NCBI GenBank assembly: GCA_958426425.1
Contig: CATZYY010000016.1
Location: 1-28,607 of the forward strand
DNA: 28,607 nt
From: an uncultured Oscillospiraceae bacterium
GTDB taxonomy: Bacteria; Bacillota; Clostridia; Oscillospirales; Oscillospiraceae
Reading direction: 5' to 3'
The translations under genes and the position numbers were made by a program. The notes under the pieces were generated by a model. The model was not told the origin of the DNA. It saw only the letters and a list, made by a program, of their open reading frames with translations, and made no database searches. Every line of letters begins with the position of its first letter. The stretch's first letter is position 1. Positions 22,284-28,607 of the stretch are shown piece after piece.

Positions 22284-23503
22284 TCCCCGCTTCCCTCCTG
22301 ATTTTCTGCATCCGTCTTGTCAGGCAGTGCCGCCTGCGCCGCAGCCTCCGCCGCGTCGTTTTCCAGCCGCAGCTTCCGGGCCTGCTGGCGGTAAAGCTCC
22401 GCCCGGGCCTCCTCCACCTGATCCTGGAGATTGATGTCATCCCAGACCACCTGGAAACCGCAGCCGTATCCGTGCATCCGCAGCCACAGCCGACAGATCC
22501 GCTCCACCACCGGAGTCAGATTTCTGCGAATGGCAGTGATCTCCGTGGTCAGCAGGTCCGCCTGCTGGGAGCTCATCCGCTCCGTGGAGCTCCAGCTCAG
22601 ACCCAGCATGAAGGGCGGAATGGCGGTCTTGGCCACCACCTGCTCCAAAATTTGCCGCACCGGCACCTCACTGTCCAAAATGGGGCCGTCGGCGCCGATG
22701 ACCTTGATCTCCACGTCGCCCACAGCCACGAAATCCCGGACGCTGCCGCTGCGGGTCTCCTGCATGGCCCGGGACCACTCCCCGGCCAGCTGTCGGCTCC
22801 GCTCCGCCGCCTGTCCGCCCTCGCCGCCCTGGCAGGTCACGGCGTAGCGCACATTGCCGCACCGCTCCCAGTTGACCCCGATGGTGTGGTAAATCTTCAT
22901 CAGGATGTCGGCGAGAAAGGGCAGTGACCGCAGCAGCGATACGCCGTAGGGGCTGTCTCCCTCCGGATTGAAGGGGGTGAACAGCAGCAACTCCTGACAG
23001 GGCAGCGGCCCCATCCTTCCCCTTTCGTCCGGGCCGCAGATGGTAAAGTCCAGGGGGTTGTCCCCCTCCTGGATCTCAATGCTCTCCACTCTGCCGCACA
23101 GCAGTGCCGCAATGTCCCGGTTTCCCGCCGCCGGCAGGATCTCCCCGATGGCCCGTCCGCAGGTCAGCAGGGAGTCCGTATAGCCGTCCAGAAAGGCGTT
23201 GATGCCGAACTGTCCCCGCCCCGCCGGCACGGTTCTGAGGAACTCTCCCAGAGCCCGTTCCGCCTCCGGGTCCGTGCAGGCGGCGGTGACGCCCCCTGTC
23301 ATGCGGATCAGCTTGTAGATGGCGGCATCCACCACCGGCACCGCCTCCCGGACCGCCCGATACAGCCGGGTCTCCCCGGCCCGGAGAGCGGCGTAGCTGC
23401 CCAGCTCCCCGAAGGGATGCCGTCCCGTCTCTCGCAGCTGAACAGCCGCGGCCGCCGGTTCCTTCCGCTTTTGAAACCACTTCAACCTTCCGATCCCTCC
23501 CAA
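22280..23503 (-). CDS. phage portal protein
   Basis: About 407 residues: LGSYAALRAGETRLYRAVRE, VVDAAIYKLIRMTGGVTA, then LDGYTDSLLTCGRAIGEILP, LLLFTPFNPEGDSPYGVSLL, ILEQVVAKTAIPPFMLGLSW and SSTERMSSQQADLLTTEITA, as in PBSX XkdE-like portals. It is the ring through which DNA enters the head. The start is uncertain: TTG at 23503 (GGAG 8 bases ahead) or TTG at 23485 (GGGAGGGATCGGAAGG just ahead, giving KWFQKRKEP); no ATG is available. Confidence 0.88.
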   Translation of the reverse strand: MGGIGRLKWFQKRKEPAAAAVQLRETGRHPFGELGSYAALRAGETRLYRAVREAVPVVDAAIYKLIRMTGGVTAACTDPEAERALGEFLRTVPAGRGQFGINAFLDGYTDSLLTCGRAIGEILPAAGNRDIAALLCGRVESIEIQEGDNPLDFTICGPDERGRMGPLPCQELLLFTPFNPEGDSPYGVSLLRSLPFLADILMKIYHTIGVNWERCGNVRYAVTCQGGEGGQAAERSRQLAGEWSRAMQETRSGSVRDFVAVGDVEIKVIGADGPILDSEVPVRQILEQVVAKTAIPPFMLGLSWSSTERMSSQQADLLTTEITAIRRNLTPVVERICRLWLRMHGYGCGFQVVWDDINLQDQVEEARAELYRQQARKLRLENDAAEAAAQAALPDKTDAENQEGSGE

Positions 23504-23530
23504 TGCCCCGCTCTCCGGCAGGGCGTTTTC

Positions 23531-24766
23531 TCACAGGGCCCGCCGCTCCACGCAGGTAGCGGCAAATCCTCCCTGTTCCTCCGCGGCCACATCCATGGCG
23601 AAATAGCGCATCTCGTCCATAGCGTGGTCGTGCTCTTTCCGGGGAGTATCCCGGCTCCCCCGCTCGTCCCAGCAGTACAGTTCCATCTCCCGCAGCAGAT
23701 CGGCGCAGTTCTCGCAGATCACCAGCCGCCCCGCCTTCAGCAGGTCCGCCGTCACCCGGATACCGTCGGAGACGTCGTTTCGGGCCTTCTCCACCGGAAA
23801 TCCCGCCCGCCGCAGCGCCAGAATGAAGCTGGCCGCCGAGGGGTCCGCAACGATCCGCTGGATGGTCCGGTCCCCCGCCAGACGCCGCAGGTCCTCCACA
23901 TACTCCCCGTCGGTCTTCTGTCTCCCCGTCCGCCGGGAGTCGTAGTAGTACTCCGCCACCCGGTACCACACCCCGTCCCTTCGGCCCCACAGGCCGAAGG
24001 AGGCCGGGTTGGAGGTGCCGTAGTCCACGGACACCCGCCAGGTGTCGAAGGGCCCCTCCGGGGCGGGCGGACAGCGGCTGCGGTCAAAGAAGTCGTACAC
24101 CAGCCCCTGGGCGGCGGTCCACTCCCCCAGCACGAACCGCCGGTAGAACACCCCGGAGTAGGCCCGCCGGTATCGGGAGCGGATTCGGGGCGTCAGGGCG
24201 GGGTTATCCTCCATGGTAAAGTGGAGGTACAGCGCCCGCCGCTGCTCCGCCTGCAAAATCCACTCCTTGTAGAACCAGTGCTGGGGCCCCTCCGGATTGC
24301 AGTTGAACCACAGCCGGCTCCCCGGTACGCTGCACCGGGCGCAGGCCTGCTCCACGAAGCTCCGGGGCATCAGGGCCGCCTCATCCAGCAGCACGCCCGC
24401 CAGGGTACTGCCCTGGATCAGCGCCGCGCTGGACTCATCCCTGCCGCCGAAGATCAAAAAGCGGTTCTCCCGCCCTCCGGTCCGGACGATCAGAAGGTTC
24501 TCCGACCGTATCTCCCGCACAGTCATTCCCAGCCGTCTGAGATATGGCACCAGCTCCTGCAGGAGGTTGCGCCGCAGGGAGGAGATGGTCTTGCCGCACA
24601 GACCGAACTGCCGCCCGCTGAAGCAGCTCTGGGCCCACAGGAAAAAAGACAGTCCCATGGAAAAGGTCTTTCCGCTGCGGACCGCCCCATCGCAGATGAT
24701 GGCCTCCCACCGGGGTCGGCGCCACCAGGTCAGCACCTTTTTCTGCTTGGGGGAAAATCGCGTGAT
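23531..24766 (-). CDS. phage terminase large subunit (XtmB-like)
   Basis: About 412 residues. The packaging ATPase has Walker A GAVRSGKT near the start and Walker B LAGVLLDEAAL, followed by FNCNPEGPQHWFYKEWI. The C-terminal RNase H-like nuclease has acidic motifs in VSVDYGTSNPASFGLW, IVADPSAASF and HDHAMDEMRYF, so both activities look intact. The conserved opening TRFSPKQKKVLTWW lies upstream of the first ordinary start (GTG, 24736), which has no ribosome binding site. An ATC at 24764-24766 overlaps the small-subunit stop and has GGAGG 9 bases ahead, so a non-AUG start with coupling is likely. Confidence 0.88.
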   Translation of the reverse strand: MTRFSPKQKKVLTWWRRPRWEAIICDGAVRSGKTFSMGLSFFLWAQSCFSGRQFGLCGKTISSLRRNLLQELVPYLRRLGMTVREIRSENLLIVRTGGRENRFLIFGGRDESSAALIQGSTLAGVLLDEAALMPRSFVEQACARCSVPGSRLWFNCNPEGPQHWFYKEWILQAEQRRALYLHFTMEDNPALTPRIRSRYRRAYSGVFYRRFVLGEWTAAQGLVYDFFDRSRCPPAPEGPFDTWRVSVDYGTSNPASFGLWGRRDGVWYRVAEYYYDSRRTGRQKTDGEYVEDLRRLAGDRTIQRIVADPSAASFILALRRAGFPVEKARNDVSDGIRVTADLLKAGRLVICENCADLLREMELYCWDERGSRDTPRKEHDHAMDEMRYFAMDVAAEEQGGFAATCVERRAL

Positions 24767-24767
24767 C

Positions 24768-25223
24768 TCAGCCGTCCTCCCACCCCCCGTCCTCAGCGGC
24801 TTCCGCCAGAGCCCGGCATAGAGCCTCCGCTCCGTCTCCGCCGCCGTCCAGCAGGCCCCATAGTGTCTCCAGAGCCCGGACCCGGTCCACCAGTTTGACC
24901 TCCACGCCGCCCTTGTCCGTCACCCGAAACTCCGCCACAGCCGACAAGTCCAGGCCCTCCGGGTCCAGATTGTCCCGCCCCAGCGCCAGCCGCACCGCGT
25001 CGTTGGCCCGGCCGAAGGCCAGCTGGGCTAGCCTCCTCAGCACGTCCTCCCGCCGGACCTGAGACGCGGCGTCGGTGCGCATCCGCTCCAGCCGGGACTG
25101 TACATCCTTTTTGGCCAGCAAAGCGAAGCCATCCTGCTTCCCCGCCTCCTCCGCTGCTCGCTCCGGGTCCATGGTCCGCAAATATGCCCGGCAGAAGCCC
25201 GTATCGCTTCCCCGTCTCTCCAT
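24768..25223 (-). CDS. phage terminase small subunit (XtmA-like)
   Basis: 151 residues: GFCRAYLRTMDPERAAEEAG and FALLAKKDVQSRLERMRTDA form the terminase_2-type helix-turn-helix that recognises DNA for packaging. REDVLRRLAQLAFGRANDAV and a beta part (EFRVTDKGGVEVKLVDRVRA) follow, then an acidic tail. The ATG at 25223 follows GAGAGGAGACGGAAT. It is the first gene of the cluster. Confidence 0.85.
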   Translation of the reverse strand: MERRGSDTGFCRAYLRTMDPERAAEEAGKQDGFALLAKKDVQSRLERMRTDAASQVRREDVLRRLAQLAFGRANDAVRLALGRDNLDPEGLDLSAVAEFRVTDKGGVEVKLVDRVRALETLWGLLDGGGDGAEALCRALAEAAEDGGWEDG

Positions 25224-25274
25224 ATTCCGTCTCCTCTCTCCCTGTGGTACACCTGTGGCCGCCATCCTCAAAAA

Positions 25275-25294
25275 GTTGCACACTTTTGTGCAAC
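25275..25294. promoter_or_regulatory. 20-base inverted repeat upstream of the phage cluster (possible operator)
   Basis: GTTGCACA (25275-25282) and TGTGCAAC (25287-25294) form a perfect 8-base inverted repeat with a 4-base centre. It lies in the only non-coding gap ahead of the terminase genes, where their promoter must be. No good -35/-10 pair is visible there (TTGCAC occurs within the repeat on the minus strand), so a regulator may be needed. Confidence 0.45.
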
Positions 25295-25303
25295 AAATTT
25301 GAT

Positions 25304-25344
25304 TTTTTTCAAAAAAAGAAACCCGCGGGGAGACCCGCGGGTTT
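25304..25344 (-). terminator. rho-independent terminator of the PH-like gene
   Basis: AAACCCGCGGG (25319-25329) pairs with CCCGCGGGTTT (25334-25344) around GAGA, followed on the minus strand by CTTTTTTT. It separates the PH-like gene from the phage cluster. Confidence 0.88.
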
Positions 25345-25381
25345 CAATGCATCACATTATAAAAGTAGAGGCGCCGTTTGT

Positions 25382-25957
25382 TTAAGCTACTGTATTGCCT
25401 GCCCGGCTTTTCAGCAGTGTTGCTGCCTCGGCAGCATTACGGACGCAGTAAAATACCATCCCCAGGGCCTCCCCCTGCCGGCTTTGACTGCACACGTCGA
25501 TCTTGGGGTGGCAGGCCCGCCAGCGCAGGTGCCTCCTCGCCTCGGGGAAAATGCACCGGCCCAGTACCACGCAATTTTCTGTCCTCTGATCTCCTACTAC
25601 TTGGAACCCATCTAGTTTTGCCAGCTCAATAGAATAGAGGCTTCTGTCCCGGGTCATCAGAAAGGCCCGCTGATTGGTGAGCCAGTACCGCTGCTGCCGC
25701 AGGCTCCTCCATTCTACCAGAGGTGCCCCCATAATCATGACAGCCGCCAGGACCACCAGTCCCACAAAACCGCTGTTGGGCACCTCCTCATTAGAAATAT
25801 GCAAAACCAACACCACCACAGTCAGCCCCACGGTCACCATCCACCGCATCAAAATGTTTCTCCGGTTTGCTCCATCCAGCAGGGGAAAGTCCGCCTGCAC
25901 ACCCTGCCAGCAGATCATTTCATTCTCCCTCAGACGCTCTCGCAATTCCTTTTCCAT
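25382..25957 (-). CDS. membrane protein with bacterial PH-like domain
   Basis: 191 residues. The N-terminal cytoplasmic stretch is followed by two membrane helices at about 38-54 (MRWMVTVGLTVVVLVL) and 64-80 (FVGLVVLAAVMIMGAPL). A C-terminal soluble part starts with RYWLTNQRAFLMTRDRSLYS, the strand pattern of bacterial PH (YdbT/bPH-like) domains. A Cys/His-containing stretch, RCIFPEARRHLRWRACHPKI, follows. The ATG follows AAAAGGAGCGGACAGC, with a TATAAT box upstream (complement 26006-26011). Role unknown. Confidence 0.65.
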   Translation of the reverse strand: MEKELRERLRENEMICWQGVQADFPLLDGANRRNILMRWMVTVGLTVVVLVLHISNEEVPNSGFVGLVVLAAVMIMGAPLVEWRSLRQQRYWLTNQRAFLMTRDRSLYSIELAKLDGFQVVGDQRTENCVVLGRCIFPEARRHLRWRACHPKIDVCSQSRQGEALGMVFYCVRNAAEAATLLKSRAGNTVA

Positions 25958-26005
25958 GCTGTCCGCTCCTTTTCCCTACTCTTGCATGCCGCAGAATTTA
26001 TTGTT

Positions 26006-26011
26006 ATTATA
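26006..26011 (-). promoter_or_regulatory. -10 box of the PH-like gene
   Basis: Exact TATAAT on the minus strand, 48 bases ahead of the start codon. The -35 is poor (CTGACT at a 15-base spacing). Confidence 0.45.
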
Positions 26012-26097
26012 GCGAAAAAGCCGTTTAGTCAGGGGAAAGGTCTGTGTGTTTCACGTTAAGCCGGTGACAAGATGCCCCAGGGTGCCGCTTGTGTCCT

Positions 26098-26141
26098 GTT
26101 AAGTTTTTTAGCGGATTCTTAACTCCACATTCTGGTATGAT
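26098..26141 (+). promoter_or_regulatory. promoter of the kdpDE-like pair with inverted GTTAAG / CTTAAC sites
   Basis: Extended -10 TGGTATGAT (TATGAT 26136-26141). No consensus -35; instead GTTAAG (26098-26103) and CTTAAC (26118-26123) lie as an inverted pair over the -35 area, and another CGTTAAG is at 26054-26060. This fits a promoter needing an activator, possibly the response regulator itself. Confidence 0.5.
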
Positions 26142-26189
26142 AGTGGCCGAGGAAGGCTGCCTCCATAACGGCAAAGGAGGATACTCCCC

Positions 26190-27254
26190 TTGAAATCTCA
26201 AAAAAATTTGCCCGCCCGTCTCTTCCCCTTTTCTTGGCGGGATCTGTTTGTTTCCGCCGGCATTCTGGTGTGCGCTCTGGGATTTTGCATTTTACTGCAG
26301 GTGGGAAACACCAGCGACGGCTTTGCCTCTCCCATTTTTGTACTGGCGGTGCTGCTGGTCTCCCGTTTGACCACCGGCTATCTCTATGGCCTCATCGCCT
26401 CGGTAATGGGGGTCATTTGCGTCAACTACGTCTTTACTTCCCCCTATTGGGCCTTCAATTTTACTCTTTCCGGCTATCCCCTGACCTTTTTGACCTTCCT
26501 GGCGGTTTCACTGATTACCAGCACCCTGACCACGCAGATCAAACAGCAGGAGCGGCTCCGGGCAGAGAGTGAAAAGGAGAAGATGCGGGCCAATCTGCTG
26601 CGCTCCGTCTCCCATGACATCCGAACACCCCTGACCTCTATTATGGGCGCCACCTCCGCCCTGCTGGAAAATCCCGGCCTGTCCCAGGAAGAACAGCGTA
26701 CTCTGCTGACGGATGCCCGGGACGATGCCCAGTGGCTGATCCGGGTTGTGGAAAATCTGCTGTCCATTACCCGCATGGGAGACACCCAAGCGCGGATCTC
26801 CAAGCAGCCGGAAGCCGCGGAGGAAGTTTTGGGAGAGGCCGTGCGGAAATTCCGCAAGCGGTTCCCCTCGATCTCGGTGGAGGTACGGGCCCCCCAAGAG
26901 CTCTTAATTGTCCCCATGGACCCCATTTTGGTGGAACAGGTCCTGTCCAATCTATTGGAAAATGCCGCTCTCCACGGGGAAACCACCACCCGGATCACTT
27001 TGTCCGTCCAGGAAGACGGCTCCTTTGCCCGCTTTTCTGTCCGGGACAACGGCCGCGGCATCCCCAAAAAAGTCCTTCCCACATTGTTTGACGGCGGACT
27101 CAAGCACAGTGAGACCAGTGCCTGTGACGGCAAACGTAACATGGGGTTGGGTCTATCGGTATGCCTTGCCATTGTCCGCGCCCACGGCGGCTCCATGGAA
27201 GCCAATAATCTCTCGGCAGGCGCGGAGTTCTCCTTCCGTCTGCCCCTTACCTGA
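26190..27254 (+). CDS. KdpD-like sensor histidine kinase (short form)
   Basis: 354 residues. Four membrane helices in a DUF4118 module (about 20-40, 47-61, 65-82, 98-115) are followed by a HisKA domain with phospho-acceptor His142 in SVSHDIRTPLTSIMGA. The ATP-binding domain has N-box EQVLSNLLENAALHG, DNGRGIPKKVLPTLFDGG and MGLGLSVCLAIVRAHGG. It lacks the large N-terminal KdpD and Usp domains of the E. coli protein. The TTG start at 26190 follows AAAGGAGG by 9 bases. It is paired with the response regulator 12 bases downstream. No kdpFABC genes are in the window, so potassium control is not shown. Confidence 0.9.
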   Translation: MKSQKNLPARLFPFSWRDLFVSAGILVCALGFCILLQVGNTSDGFASPIFVLAVLLVSRLTTGYLYGLIASVMGVICVNYVFTSPYWAFNFTLSGYPLTFLTFLAVSLITSTLTTQIKQQERLRAESEKEKMRANLLRSVSHDIRTPLTSIMGATSALLENPGLSQEEQRTLLTDARDDAQWLIRVVENLLSITRMGDTQARISKQPEAAEEVLGEAVRKFRKRFPSISVEVRAPQELLIVPMDPILVEQVLSNLLENAALHGETTTRITLSVQEDGSFARFSVRDNGRGIPKKVLPTLFDGGLKHSETSACDGKRNMGLGLSVCLAIVRAHGGSMEANNLSAGAEFSFRLPLT

Positions 27255-27266
27255 GGAGGAACCTGC

Positions 27267-27974
27267 ATGAATATTCGGGAAAAAATACTGGTTATTGAAG
27301 ATGAGAAGAGCATTGCCCATTTTATTTCCACGGTTTTAAATTCCAACGGCTACGAGGCCATGCAGGCCCGCACCGGGTCAGAGGCCATGTCCATGATCTC
27401 ATCCCACTGCCCGGATCTGATCATTTTGGATCTGGGCCTGCCGGACATGGATGGTCTGGAGATCCTGCGCCAGCTGCGCAGCTGGTCCAGTCTGCCGGTG
27501 GTGGTGGTCTCCGCCCGGTCTCACGAGCGGGATAAGGTGGACGCTTTGGATCTGGGTGCCGACGACTATCTCACCAAGCCCTTCGGCACCGACGAACTTC
27601 TGGCCCGGGTCCGTACCGCCATCCGCCACACCCGCACCGCCTCCGGCAACGACGAAATTGCCCGCAACGGCACCTACTCTGTGGGGGAACTGGTCATCGA
27701 CTACAACAAGCACCAGGTCCTGGTACGGGGCGAAAATGTCCACTTAACTCTCAGTGAATTCCGGATTGTGGCCCTTCTGGGCAAATACGCCGGCAAAGTG
27801 CTGACTTATGACTTTATTATCAAGGAGCTGTGGGGCCCCCGAGCCAGCGGAGATAATCAGATTCTTCGGGTCAATATGGCCAATATCCGCCGCAAAATTG
27901 AAAAAAATCCTGCGGAGCCGGAATATCTGTTTACCGAGGTAGGCGTAGGCTACCGCATGGCAGAGGGAGAGTAA
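27267..27974 (+). CDS. KdpE-like response regulator (OmpR family)
   Basis: 235 residues. The receiver domain has acidic pocket E11/D12, phospho-acceptor Asp55 in LIILDLGLPDMDG, and Lys104 in DDYLTKPFG. The C-terminal OmpR winged helix shows LTLSEFRIVALLGKYAGKVL, LWGPRASGDNQILRVNMANI and the final GVGYRM. All signalling residues are present. The ATG follows GAGGAGGAACCTGC. It is the output of the upstream kinase; the motif shared with the cstA leader hints at that gene as a target. Confidence 0.92.
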   Translation: MNIREKILVIEDEKSIAHFISTVLNSNGYEAMQARTGSEAMSMISSHCPDLIILDLGLPDMDGLEILRQLRSWSSLPVVVVSARSHERDKVDALDLGADDYLTKPFGTDELLARVRTAIRHTRTASGNDEIARNGTYSVGELVIDYNKHQVLVRGENVHLTLSEFRIVALLGKYAGKVLTYDFIIKELWGPRASGDNQILRVNMANIRRKIEKNPAEPEYLFTEVGVGYRMAEGE

Positions 27975-28001
27975 CATCCTCCATCCCCCGCGCACGAACG
28001 T

Positions 28002-28028
28002 CCGCCGCCCATGTAGGGCGGCGGTTTT
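28002..28028 (+). terminator. terminator after the response regulator gene
   Basis: CCGCCGCCC (28002-28010) pairs perfectly with GGGCGGCGG (28016-28024) around a 5-base loop, followed by TTTTCTT. Confidence 0.8.
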
Positions 28029-28045
28029 CTTATAAATTTTGCGTT

Positions 28046-28107
28046 TTCTTAACGTTTTTCAAAATAATTATAATAATATCTGAATTTATTTGAATAAATT
28101 CTTAACG
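28046..28107 (+). promoter_or_regulatory. cstA control region: repeated TTCTTAACG sites, TATAAT box and palindrome
   Basis: TTCTTAACG occurs at 28046-28054 and 28099-28107, 53 bases apart (about five helix turns). TATAAT at 28069-28074 lies 17 bases after TTCTTA. GAATTTATT-TG-AATAAATTC (28082-28101) is a perfect palindrome just where transcription from that box would start. The region is very AT-rich against its surroundings. Confidence 0.5.
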
Positions 28108-28206
28108 ACCAAAATTAACACAAATCTGCTATTGTTATAGGCGTGGAAGAAGGGGGCGAAACGAGACGTCCCCGGAAAACACAATGCAAAAAAGGAGTGT
28201 GTGTTT

Positions 28207-28607
28207 ATGGCAACATTTATCCTGGGCCTCGTGATCCTGTTCGTAGGCGCTGCCATCTACGGCAAGTTCTGCGAAAAGGTCTTCGGACCCGACGACCGCG
28301 AGACTCCCGCCTACTCCAAGCAGGACGGCGTGGACTACGTTCCCATGAAGTGCTGGAAGAACAGCCTGATCAACCTTCTGAACATCGCCGGCACCGGCCC
28401 CATCTTTGGACCCATCCAGGGCATCCTCTTCGGGCCCATCGCCTTCATCACCATCCCCATCGGCAACGTCATCGGCGGCGCCATGCACGACTATTTCTCC
28501 GGCATGATCTGCCTGCGTGACGGCGGCAGCCAGATGTCCGCCATGGTGCACAAGTATTCCAACGGCGTGATCTACCGCATCTACAACGTATTTGTCTGCC
28601 TGCTGCT
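28207..28607 (+). CDS. cstA: CstA-family (carbon starvation) transporter, N-terminal part (runs off the window)
   Basis: 133 residues seen. Membrane helices are near 2-18 (ATFILGLVILFVGAAIYG), about 57-85 and from 119 on. The family hallmark NIAGTGPIFGPIQGILFGPI and the following IGNVIGGAMHDYFSGMICLR place it in CstA, which imports peptides or pyruvate when carbon is short. The ATG at 28207 follows AAAAAAGGAG by 9 bases. The substrate cannot be told. It lies 230 bases after the response regulator gene, past a terminator, so it has its own promoter. Confidence 0.9.
   Translation, partial: MATFILGLVILFVGAAIYGKFCEKVFGPDDRETPAYSKQDGVDYVPMKCWKNSLINLLNIAGTGPIFGPIQGILFGPIAFITIPIGNVIGGAMHDYFSGMICLRDGGSQMSAMVHKYSNGVIYRIYNVFVCLL

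Larger units (their letters stand above)
12237..25223 (-). mobile_element. PBSX-like contractile-tail phage structural cluster, probably a domesticated or decaying prophage
   Basis: A single run of minus-strand genes with overlaps or short gaps: packaging, head, connector, contractile tail and baseplate. The gene order matches PBSX xtm/xkd and clostridial myovirus modules. Not seen are integrase, excisionase, repressor, replication or recombination genes, lysis genes, tail fibres, a tape measure of normal size, and attachment repeats. The sheath gene is frameshifted. Both ends are closed by terminators of neighbouring chromosomal genes. The element therefore cannot be a full phage as it stands in this window. 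Whether it still makes particles is not known. Confidence 0.8.

Noticed and set aside
23076..23990. 304-residue minus-strand frame overlapping terminase and portal
   Set aside because: Gly/Arg-rich out-of-frame reading of two well-supported genes.
23417..24898. 493-residue plus-strand frame opposite the terminase genes
   Set aside because: A shadow of the clear terminase and portal genes; composition is Pro/Gly/His-rich without any motif.
12237..25223. R-type tailocin or contractile injection system
   Set aside because: Tailocins lack packaging and head genes; here both terminase subunits, portal and capsid are present.
12204..25344. Prophage attachment repeats
   Set aside because: Reading both edges, I saw no direct repeat, tRNA gene or integrase that would mark att sites.
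26190..27974. Potassium-sensing kdp operon
   Set aside because: No kdpF, kdpA, kdpB or kdpC in the window, and the kinase lacks the N-terminal KdpD/Usp domains; only the family resemblance is claimed.
1..28607. CRISPR arrays, tRNA or rRNA genes
   Set aside because: No regularly spaced repeats and no recognisable tRNA or rRNA segments were found on reading the sequence.

Overview
The window (high GC, strong GGAGG ribosome binding sites, several TTG/GTG starts) looks like chromosome of a spore-forming, gut-type Firmicute of the Oscillospiraceae (Flavonifractor / Lawsonibacter / Intestinimonas-like). This assignment rests on a PdaA spore-cortex deacetylase, clostridial-type thyA-folA, PBSX-like phage genes and a CstA-type transporter. 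Genus is inference; no search was run.

Left part (1-12.2 kb) is chromosomal and mixed. It holds the 5' end of recG (-) divergent from an ECF sigma / zinc-type anti-sigma pair (+), a thyA-folA nucleotide operon (-) divergent from an AraC regulator (+), and a glycerate 2-kinase (-) with a short structured leader. A + strand group follows: a DUF11 protein, an unknown two-helix membrane protein and a three-domain carboxypeptidase-regulatory-like protein. None of these has a signal peptide. The DUF11 and carboxypeptidase-like genes are each followed at once by an open, cysteine-containing frame that has no normal start and stops just before a hairpin. Next come an AlbA_2/Schlafen-type ATP-binding regulator (+), pdaA (-) with a possible SigG-type promoter, and a lipoprotein serpin (+).

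Middle part (25.2 kb down to 12.2 kb, minus strand) is one tightly packed run of phage structural genes: small and large terminase, portal, head protease-like protein, decoration protein, major capsid, three connector/completion genes, contractile tail sheath, tail tube, a small tail gene, a 230-residue unknown, LysM XkdP-like, XkdQ-like, spike, gp25-like, baseplate J and YmfQ-like. It is bounded by terminators and flanked by ordinary chromosomal genes. There is no integrase, repressor, replication, lysis or tail-fibre gene, and no recognisable tape measure. The sheath gene carries a frameshift. This reads as a streamlined, probably domesticated or decaying PBSX-like element.

Right part (25.3-28.6 kb) has a bacterial-PH-like membrane protein (-), a KdpD/KdpE-like two-component pair (+) and the start of a CstA-family transporter (+). 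No kdpFABC is present. A CTTAACG-type motif occurs both before the kinase gene and twice before cstA, so the two-component system may act on the transporter gene.
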